Below, piece by piece: positions 1-4,961 of a stretch of 8,433 bases of DNA. Source of the stretch: an uncultured Treponema sp. (GTDB lineage Bacteria > Spirochaetota > Spirochaetia > Treponematales > Treponemataceae). The translations under genes were made by a program, and so were the position numbers. The notes beneath the pieces were generated by a model. That model was not told the DNA's origin and did not search any database. It saw nothing but the letters and a program-made list of their open reading frames with translations. The DNA lies in contig CAJOQA010000063.1 of assembly GCA_905236465.1 (NCBI GenBank), forward strand, positions 1 through 8,433. Direction: 5' to 3'. Within the stretch, counting starts at the first letter, position 1; each line of letters opens with the position of its first letter.

Positions 1-1
1 A

Positions 2-1597
2 GTCATTTACTTCATAATATTCCGCCGTATTGGTTCTAGCATGAGTGGAATGGGAATCTTTGGAGCCGGTGGTGGTCGCTCTAAAGCCATAGATGAAGGC
101 AAGGTAAAGACCCGCTTCGCGGATGTTGCCGGTGTTGACGAGGCAAAAGAAGAATTAGTTGAGGTAGTTGACTTTTTAAAATCTCCTAAAAAGTACACGG
201 ATATTGGGGGTAAAATCCCCAAGGGTGTGCTTTTGGTAGGTCCTCCGGGAACTGGTAAGACTATGCTTGCCCGTGCTGTTGCCGGAGAGGCAGGTGTTCC
301 CTTCTTTAGGATAAGTGGCTCAGATTTTGTCGAGATGTTTGTTGGTGTTGGTGCATCCCGTGTTCGCGATTTGTTCAGGACTGCAAGGGAAAAAGCCCCC
401 TGTATTGTCTTTATTGATGAAATTGATGCTTTGGGAAAGAGCCGCATTAATGGCTACGGTGGCGGAAATGACGAGCGTGAGCAGACATTGAATCAGTTGC
501 TTGTAGAGATGGACGGCTTTGATAATGAAAAAGGTCTCATTGTTCTTGCAGCTACAAACCGCGCGGATATCTTAGATCCTGCTTTGCTGCGTCCTGGCCG
601 TTTTGACCGCCATGTTCCCGTAGAAAAGCCTGATGTAAAGGGTAGGGAAGCGATTCTCCGTATTCATGCAAAGAATGTAAAGCTTGAGGATGATGTTGAT
701 TTTGTTTCTGTTGCTCACGGTACAACTGGTTTTTCTGGGGCGGACTTAGCTAATGTTGTAAATGAGGCAGCCCTACTTGCAGTTCGTAACGGTCGCAAAA
801 AGGTAAGCATGAGCGACTTTGATGACGCAATAGATAAAATCAGCATAGGGTTAAAGAAAAAGTCCCGTAAGGAAAACGAAAAGGAAATACGGCTTGTTGC
901 GGTTCACGAGACTGGTCATGCCATTGTCGGCGCCTTTACCCCTGACTATCCGCCTGTCAACAAGATTACGGTTGTTCCCCGAAGCCATGGTGTCGGCGGC
1001 TATACCCAGTATAGGGAAGAGGAGGAAAAGAATTTCCAGACCAAGCAGGATATGCTTAACGAAGTGGACACCCTTCTTGGCGGACGGGCTGCGGAAGAGG
1101 TTATCCTGGGCGAAATAAGCACTGGGGCAGCTAACGACATTTCTCGTGCTACAGATATCATCAAAAAGATGATAACTGCTTACGGAATGGGTGACAAGTT
1201 TAAGAATGTCGTCTTGGGAAAAAGCGGTTACGGTTATGGTGGCCCCCAGGAGCCAGAGCTAGTCCGCGAGTTCTCTGAGGAAACCCAGCATTATATAGAT
1301 GAAGAAATCGCTTCAATAATGGATGGGCGTTACAATTATGTAATAAAGCTCTTAAAGTCCAAGAAGCATCTGCTTGAATATGTTTCTAAACAGTTGCAGG
1401 AAAAGGAAACTATAAGTGGCAAAGAATTTGAAGACATCATTAAAGTGGAAGATAAGGCTGAACCCTTGACTGAAACTGCTTCTTCGGAGGTTGAAGCAAA
1501 GCCAAAACGTACTCGCAAAGTAAAGGTTGCTCCTGAAGAAGAAAAAGAAGCCCCCGCAAAGGCAAAGAGGGGACGTAAAGCAAAAAGTGAAAACTAA
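2..1597 (+). CDS. ftsH: ATP-dependent zinc metalloprotease FtsH (5' truncated)
   Basis: Membrane-anchored AAA+ protease that unfolds and degrades misfolded membrane proteins and regulatory proteins at the cytoplasmic membrane. The reading frame is open to the window edge, so the N-terminal membrane segments and periplasmic domain lie upstream; the first residues (VIYFIIFRR) look like the end of the second membrane helix. Numbered from the internal Met at 41, the sequence shows Walker A GPPGTGKT (67-74), Walker B with FIDEID (124-129), the second region of homology with ALLRPGRFDR (181-190), the zinc motif HETGH (289-293) and the probable third zinc ligand Asp366 in the TGAAND stretch. HETGH replaces the more common HEAGH; both His and the catalytic Glu290 are kept, so the protein should be active. 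After about residue 470 the chain ends in a Lys/Ala/Pro/Glu-rich basic tail containing KPKRTRKVK and KAKRGRKAK. The downstream neighbour is htrA, 22 bases away, probably in the same operon. Identity is certain; only the start is missing. Confidence 0.97.
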   Translation, partial: VIYFIIFRRIGSSMSGMGIFGAGGGRSKAIDEGKVKTRFADVAGVDEAKEELVEVVDFLKSPKKYTDIGGKIPKGVLLVGPPGTGKTMLARAVAGEAGVPFFRISGSDFVEMFVGVGASRVRDLFRTAREKAPCIVFIDEIDALGKSRINGYGGGNDEREQTLNQLLVEMDGFDNEKGLIVLAATNRADILDPALLRPGRFDRHVPVEKPDVKGREAILRIHAKNVKLEDDVDFVSVAHGTTGFSGADLANVVNEAALLAVRNGRKKVSMSDFDDAIDKISIGLKKKSRKENEKEIRLVAVHETGHAIVGAFTPDYPPVNKITVVPRSHGVGGYTQYREEEEKNFQTKQDMLNEVDTLLGGRAAEEVILGEISTGAANDISRATDIIKKMITAYGMGDKFKNVVLGKSGYGYGGPQEPELVREFSEETQHYIDEEIASIMDGRYNYVIKLLKSKKHLLEYVSKQLQEKETISGKEFEDIIKVEDKAEPLTETASSEVEAKPKRTRKVKVAPEEEKEAPAKAKRGRKAKSEN

Positions 1598-1605
1598 CAG
1601 CAACC

Positions 1606-1613
1606 GGAGGTGA
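1606..1613 (+). promoter_or_regulatory. Ribosome binding site of htrA
   Basis: GGAGGTGA lies 6 bases before the ATG at 1620. This is a full-strength Shine-Dalgarno match and fixes the htrA start. It sits in the 22-base gap after the ftsH stop, which has no room for a separate promoter, so htrA is probably read from the ftsH transcript. Confidence 0.85.
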
Positions 1614-1619
1614 CCTTAA

Positions 1620-2885
1620 ATGCGTTTATATTCAAAACATCAAATTGTAACAGCTTGCTTGCTTACTGCGGTTTTTGCTGTTGGGGGAACACTTTTTTTT
1701 ACCAGTAGGTTTTCTACAAGAAGGCTAGCTCCTGTCTCTGAGCAGAAAGAAGAAAATTCAAGTTCTTCTAATCAGCAGACACAGGGTAATGATACTATTA
1801 GTGGGCTTGAAACTAATACCCCTGTCTTGCAAGTTTCTGGTAACTCTGATACCTACACCCAAGACGAGGCTCAAAACATTGCTGTTTACGAAAGATGCAA
1901 CGAGGCTGTTGTAAATATTACAACTCAAGTAATGGGTTACAACTGGTTTTTGGAACCTGTTGTAACCTCTAGTGGCTCGGGGTCAGGAAGCATCATCGAT
2001 AAGCGCGGTTATGTCCTGACAAACGTTCATGTAATTGAAAATGCTTCAACTATAAATATTTCTCTTGCAGATGGATCTTCTTATGAAGGCAGGGTCGTTG
2101 GCAGGGACACAGAAAGCGACATTGCAGTTCTTAAGTTTGAAGTGCCTTCTAACGTAGAGTTAAAGACAATTGCTTTTGGTGACAGCGAAAACTTAAAGGT
2201 TGGCCAAAAAGTTATAGCTATAGGAAACCCCTTTGCTCTTGAGCGTACAATGACAACAGGTATTATTTCTGGTTTGGGACGCCCCATTCAAGAAAGCGAG
2301 AATGTCATAATCCGCAATATGATTCAAACTGATGCTGCCATTAACCCAGGTAACTCAGGTGGCCCTCTGCTTGATAGTCAGGGACGCATGATAGGAATAA
2401 ACACAATGATTTATTCTTCAAGTGGCTCTTCTGCCGGAGTTGGGTTTGCGGTTCCAGTAAGCACTGCCCGCCGTGTAGTCAGTGACCTCTTGCAGTACGG
2501 CAGTGTGCAGCGCGGTGTTATGAAAGTTTCTTTGGTACAAAATACCAGCAGAATCGCTTCTTATGCAGGTTATGGAATTTCAACAGGGGTTATTGTTAGT
2601 AAGGTAGCATCTGGTAGCCAGGCTGAAAAGGCAGGAATAAAAGGTGGAAAGAATGCTGTTCAGTATGGGCGCTTTAATTCTGCAAAGACAATTTTCCTTG
2701 GCGGAGATATTATTACTGGAATAGACAATATAACTGTAAGCAACTATGCGGATTATGCTTCTGCACTGGAGGATAAAAGACCAGGTGACACTATTACGGT
2801 AACAGTGTATCGCAATAGAAGTTACCAAAAGATTCAGGTGCTTCTAGAAGAAAATACAAGTTCTTCTTCTAAAAACACCATTTAG
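1620..2885 (+). CDS. htrA: HtrA/Deg-family serine protease with one PDZ domain
   Basis: Envelope serine endoprotease of the S1C (HtrA/DegP/DegS) family, 421 residues, expected to degrade or sense misfolded exported proteins. The N terminus has a short basic stretch and one hydrophobic segment (about residues 9-28) without a lipobox cysteine, so it is either a signal peptide or an uncleaved anchor. A Ser/Gln-rich linker follows (about 40-80). The trypsin-like domain shows the full triad: His137 in TNVHVIENA, Asp167 in TESDIAVLKF and Ser246 in NPGNSGGPLL. A single PDZ domain occupies about 300-410, with an inserted Gly-rich loop before the LGGDIITGIDN strand, as in many single-PDZ Deg proteases. 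One PDZ and a possible anchor make it more like DegS or single-PDZ HtrA proteins than two-PDZ DegP. It ends in a Ser-rich tail. The strong ribosome binding site and the ftsH neighbour point to a shared envelope quality-control operon. The exact subclass (DegS, DegP or HhoA-like) cannot be decided here. Confidence 0.93.
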   Translation: MRLYSKHQIVTACLLTAVFAVGGTLFFTSRFSTRRLAPVSEQKEENSSSSNQQTQGNDTISGLETNTPVLQVSGNSDTYTQDEAQNIAVYERCNEAVVNITTQVMGYNWFLEPVVTSSGSGSGSIIDKRGYVLTNVHVIENASTINISLADGSSYEGRVVGRDTESDIAVLKFEVPSNVELKTIAFGDSENLKVGQKVIAIGNPFALERTMTTGIISGLGRPIQESENVIIRNMIQTDAAINPGNSGGPLLDSQGRMIGINTMIYSSSGSSAGVGFAVPVSTARRVVSDLLQYGSVQRGVMKVSLVQNTSRIASYAGYGISTGVIVSKVASGSQAEKAGIKGGKNAVQYGRFNSAKTIFLGGDIITGIDNITVSNYADYASALEDKRPGDTITVTVYRNRSYQKIQVLLEENTSSSSKNTI

Positions 2886-2964
2886 AACTGCCCTAAATCA
2901 CCATGCTGAAATTCTTTAAGCAAGCAGATTCAGCATGGCGATTTAGACCTTTGGAACTGCCTTA
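2885..2964. repeat. Short direct repeats flanking the intergenic hairpin
   Basis: GAACTGCCCTA (2885-2895) recurs as GAACTGCCTTA (2954-2964), a 10 of 11 match that includes eight identical leading bases. The copies bracket the inverted repeat at 2893-2946; the left copy runs 3 bases into the left arm and the right copy starts 7 bases beyond the right arm. The asymmetry argues against a clean target-site duplication. It could be a remnant of a small repetitive element or chance. Confidence 0.45.
2893..2946. terminator. Strong hairpin between convergent htrA and prfH
   Basis: The left arm CTAAATCACCATGCTGAA (2893-2910) and right arm TTCAGCATGGCGATTTAG (2929-2946) pair over 18 positions with one mismatch, around an 18-base loop. 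It starts 8 bases after the htrA stop and lies 24 bases beyond the prfH stop, where a shared terminator would be expected. Neither strand has a proper T-run after the stem, so it is not a textbook rho-independent terminator. It may stabilise 3' ends, block read-through in both directions, or belong to a genome-wide repeat family. Confidence 0.55.
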
Positions 2965-2970
2965 CAAGTC

Positions 2971-3591
2971 TTATACTAACTTAAAGTCTAGACCAAGGTA
3001 AATCCTTGTGGGGTTTCCCCTTTCAAGTTTTTCTATTTTTCCCCAAGCACTTTTTTTATTTTCCTCTGATACTTCTTCCTCCTTTTGTTTCCTAAGGGCA
3101 GCAAGTTTTTTCTCCGCTTTCATCCGGTTTAAGTATTGGCTTCGTTCCCCTCTCTCTGTAACGCAAAGACCTGTAGCCGTGTCTGTAAGGCGGACGGAGG
3201 TTTCTACTTTGTTCACGTTTTGCCCTCCCTTGCCTCTTGCCCTAAAGTGCTCAAACTTTATGGTTCCTGCATTGTCATACGATTCATCCTTTTTTTCTTC
3301 TTTAGAAAAAGATACGAACCAATTCTTTCTTTTGTGAAAAGGCCTGAACGGACTCTTGCAAATCCATTCAATGCTACCTTCAAGCGCTGCAAGATTTGTT
3401 TTTGTTGTAAAGACCGCGCTTAGTAGGCAGCCCTTTTTGCTTCCTGCAATAAAAGATTCTAGTTTGAAAGCCTCCGTTTCCTTTTCCAGCCTTTGCAGAA
3501 GTAAGCCTACAGCTAACTGACATTCCTCAGGCCCTCTTCCCGCACTGATTCTGTATCTGTATAGGCCTTTTTGCTTTTCGTCCTTTTTCAT
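2971..3591 (-). CDS. prfH: PrfH, release-factor-like ribosome rescue protein
   Basis: Class I release-factor homologue of the PrfH family, 206 residues; E. coli PrfH has a similar length (just over 200). The family partners with RtcB2: PrfH is reported to release the nascent peptide from ribosomes cleaved in the 16S decoding centre so that RtcB2 can re-ligate the rRNA. Visible landmarks are GPEECQLAV near the N terminus (20-28), the family stretch IEWICKSPFRPFHKRKNW (74-91), the peptidyl-hydrolysis motif GKGGQNVNK (120-128, GGQ at 122-124) and the C-terminal ERGNPTRIYLG (190-200). The residue before GGQ is Lys where E. coli PrfH has Pro. The codon-recognition domain of RF1/RF2 is absent. Its start overlaps the rtcB stop by one base (TGATG), indicating translational coupling; a separate AGGAG lies 10 bases upstream. 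It is the last gene of the minus-strand operon and converges on htrA. Family identification is strong; the ribosome-repair role is inferred from studied homologues. Confidence 0.93.
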   Translation of the reverse strand: MKKDEKQKGLYRYRISAGRGPEECQLAVGLLLQRLEKETEAFKLESFIAGSKKGCLLSAVFTTKTNLAALEGSIEWICKSPFRPFHKRKNWFVSFSKEEKKDESYDNAGTIKFEHFRARGKGGQNVNKVETSVRLTDTATGLCVTERGERSQYLNRMKAEKKLAALRKQKEEEVSEENKKSAWGKIEKLERGNPTRIYLGLDFKLV

Positions 3592-4727
3592 CAGTTTTGC
3601 TCTCCTGCCTTAAAATTGTAGACTGGCTTTAAGATATCAAGGACTTCTACTGTAGGTTTCAGGGCAAACTTTATTTCTTCCAGGCTGCGGTAAGCAAAGG
3701 GGGCTTCGTCAAGTGTTTCTTTTCCTATGCAGCTTGAATAGATACCCTTCATTTCTTTTTTAAAAGCGCTTACAGTAAAATGATTTTTTACTTCCTTCCT
3801 GTTATAGATTCTGCCAGAGCCATGAGGGGCAGAATAATTCCAGTCAGCATTTCCTAAGCCAATGCCCAGAATCGCTCCGTCTTTCATGTTTGCAGGAATA
3901 ATGACCCTTTCGTCTTTCTTCGCAGAAATTGCCCCCTTCCTTAGCAAGGGCTTTGCCCCGCTTATATCTGCGTAGTTGTGGATGCTCTCAAAAGTATCCT
4001 CTACTTTCCACTTCATCCCCTTACAGATGTCGCTTATTATAGCGAGCCTGTTTAAACTTGCATATTTATTTGCAAAGTCTGCATCCTCTAAGTATTGCTC
4101 CTTTAGGCAACCTTCTAGCCAAGTAAGTTCATAAGGACATTCAATTCCTTTTTGCGCAAGTTCCCTATGGCCTACATTCAAGTACCAGGCTGAAAGCTCA
4201 GCCCCCAAGCTCCTGCTTCCTGAATGAACCATAAGGTAAGTGTCCCCTTTTGAATCTACATTTACTTCTATAAAATGATTTCCCCCTCCCAGTGTTCCTA
4301 GAGCTGCTAAAACAGAATCTTCCCTGATATGATGAAAACTGTTTAGCTTGGTAAGCTCCAGCTTCTGCGTAAACCTGTGCTTTTCTTTTCTGTGGTTAAA
4401 ACCAGAGGGAATACTTTTTTGTATAAGGGAGTCAAGTTTTTGCCATTCTTTCCTTACTCCTCTTACTTTTGCTACTGTTATTCCACACCCTAGATCTAAG
4501 CCTAAAACTTCCGGCATTATCCGCTTTCCTATGGTCATAGTGAGGCCTATTGTGCAGACTTTTCCAGGATGTACGTCCGGCATAATGCGGATAACAGAAT
4601 CCATTGAAACTTCATTGTTGCAGAGATTTTGAATCTGCACTTGTGCATACCCGTCAAGCGCAGTCTCTTCGTTTGCGCTTGTGTATATTACGGCACTTGA
4701 ATATCTACCGTTAATTGTTATTGGCAT
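3591..4727 (-). CDS. rtcB: RtcB2-type RNA-splicing ligase
   Basis: RtcB family RNA ligase, 378 residues, joining 2',3'-cyclic phosphate or 3'-phosphate ends to 5'-OH ends with GTP and Mn2+. Metal and guanylylation residues are all visible: Asp78 and Cys81 in GLDLGCG, Asn150 and His151 in GGGNHFIEV, His168 in HSGSRSLG, His250 in ESIHNYAD, and His302 in SAPHGSGRIYNRKE, which matches the histidine that carries GMP. The length is shorter than canonical E. coli RtcB (408 residues) and fits the RtcB2 branch that occurs with prfH. The Met start at 4727 has AAGGA (4733-4737) five bases upstream. The downstream prfH is coupled by a one-base overlap. A predicted promoter lies about 150 bases upstream, leaving a leader that carries a short ORF. 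The paired gene makes repair of cleaved 16S rRNA the likely job, rather than tRNA splicing. The enzyme assignment is firm and the substrate is inferred. Confidence 0.95.
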   Translation of the reverse strand: MPITINGRYSSAVIYTSANEETALDGYAQVQIQNLCNNEVSMDSVIRIMPDVHPGKVCTIGLTMTIGKRIMPEVLGLDLGCGITVAKVRGVRKEWQKLDSLIQKSIPSGFNHRKEKHRFTQKLELTKLNSFHHIREDSVLAALGTLGGGNHFIEVNVDSKGDTYLMVHSGSRSLGAELSAWYLNVGHRELAQKGIECPYELTWLEGCLKEQYLEDADFANKYASLNRLAIISDICKGMKWKVEDTFESIHNYADISGAKPLLRKGAISAKKDERVIIPANMKDGAILGIGLGNADWNYSAPHGSGRIYNRKEVKNHFTVSAFKKEMKGIYSSCIGKETLDEAPFAYRSLEEIKFALKPTVEVLDILKPVYNFKAGEQN

Positions 4728-4731
4728 AAAA

Positions 4732-4737
4732 TTCCTT
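4732..4737 (-). promoter_or_regulatory. Ribosome binding site of rtcB
   Basis: Read on the minus strand, AAGGAA precedes the ATG at 4727 by four to five bases. It is a moderate Shine-Dalgarno match, weaker than that of the short ORF upstream in the same leader, and it supports the 4727 start. Confidence 0.6.
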
Positions 4738-4778
4738 ATTGTGAGTCGTTAAAATAAAAAAATAATGATGGATAAAAA

Positions 4779-4853
4779 CTAAAACAGAATATTTGCAGAG
4801 GTTGCTTGTACTCTGTTTGATGATAAAGATAAGAAATCAGACTGTGTTTTCAT
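4779..4853 (-). CDS. Possible 24-codon leader ORF upstream of rtcB
   Basis: ATG to TAG, 24 residues beginning MKTQSDFLSL and ending ANILF, with five serines; no resemblance to a known peptide was recognised. It is preceded by a perfect AGGAGG at a 5-base spacing, stronger than the rtcB ribosome binding site, and it starts about 24 bases after the predicted start of transcription from the promoter at 4884-4912. It is therefore the first ORF of the rtcB-prfH mRNA, ending 51 bases before rtcB. Position and ribosome binding site suggest a regulatory leader peptide or a small protein. No run of one amino acid points to a classic attenuation signal. Short ORFs arise by chance, so the case rests on the Shine-Dalgarno and promoter alignment. 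Confidence 0.45.
   Translation of the reverse strand: MKTQSDFLSLSSNRVQATSANILF
4781..4818 (-). promoter_or_regulatory. Alternative pairings inside the rtcB leader
   Basis: In the minus-strand transcript, AAACAGAG (4818-4811) can pair with CTCTG (4800-4796) or with TCTGTTT (4788-4782), but not both. The second pairing is followed by a U-rich TAGTTTTT. This is the geometry of a weak attenuator inside the leader ORF. The stems are only 5 and 7 bp and A/T-rich, so a chance origin is quite possible. Confidence 0.22.
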
Positions 4854-4858
4854 GGCAA

Positions 4859-4864
4859 CCTCCT
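4859..4864 (-). promoter_or_regulatory. Perfect Shine-Dalgarno of the rtcB leader ORF
   Basis: AGGAGG on the minus strand, five bases before the ATG at 4853. It is one of the two strongest ribosome binding sites in the window (with that of htrA) yet serves only a 24-codon ORF, the main reason for taking that ORF seriously. Confidence 0.6.
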
Positions 4865-4883
4865 AAAAAATGATATGTTTCTT

Positions 4884-4893
4884 AGTGTACACT
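4884..4893. promoter_or_regulatory. Perfect 10-bp palindrome over the rtcB -10 element
   Basis: AGTGTACACT is a perfect palindrome. Its left six bases are the -10 hexamer of the minus-strand rtcB promoter, and it lies upstream of the plus-strand uvrB promoter. Placement over a -10 is typical of a repressor site. The binding protein is unknown; LexA is a candidate only because lexA and uvrB are nearby. Confidence 0.35.
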
Positions 4894-4912
4894 TTCTTTC
4901 TTTTGTTGTCAA
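4884..4912 (-). promoter_or_regulatory. Predicted sigma70 promoter of rtcB-prfH
   Basis: Read on the minus strand: TTGACA (4912-4907), a 17-base spacer, then TACACT (4889-4884). The -35 is a perfect consensus match and the -10 matches at 4 of 6. Transcription would start near 4877, giving a leader of about 150 bases before rtcB. The -35 bases are shared with the opposing uvrB promoter. Confidence 0.65.
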
Positions 4913-4934
4913 GTCACGGTGATTATGATAAGAT
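4906..4934 (+). promoter_or_regulatory. Predicted sigma70 promoter of uvrB
   Basis: TTGTCA (4906-4911), a 17-base spacer, then TAAGAT (4929-4934). The matches to consensus are 5 of 6 and 4 of 6. Transcription would start near 4941, about 20 bases before the GTG start of uvrB. The -35 overlaps the rtcB -35 on the other strand by five bases. Confidence 0.55.
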
Positions 4935-4961
4935 AAAGGTATTCTCTAATGGGGGCTTTCA

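Noticed and set aside
205..222. GGGG-TAAAAT-CCCC inverted repeat within ftsH
   Set aside because: It encodes the conserved GGKIPKG segment of FtsH, so codon constraint explains it.
7..447. 146-residue open frame on the minus strand opposite ftsH
   Set aside because: Antisense to a highly conserved AAA+ coding region, with low-complexity Ser/Thr/Pro composition; a shadow of ftsH codon use. Other antisense frames over htrA, prfH, rtcB, uvrB and hprK were dismissed for the same reason.
2971..4727. Foreign base composition of rtcB-prfH as evidence of recent transfer
   Set aside because: By eye the composition and codon use are not clearly different from the neighbours; transfer is argued only from orientation and the known patchy distribution of the module.
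4728..4961. Sigma54-type promoter, as for E. coli rtcBA under RtcR
   Set aside because: No TGGCAC-N5-TTGC-like element was seen; a sigma70-type promoter explains the region and no rtcR gene is present in the window.
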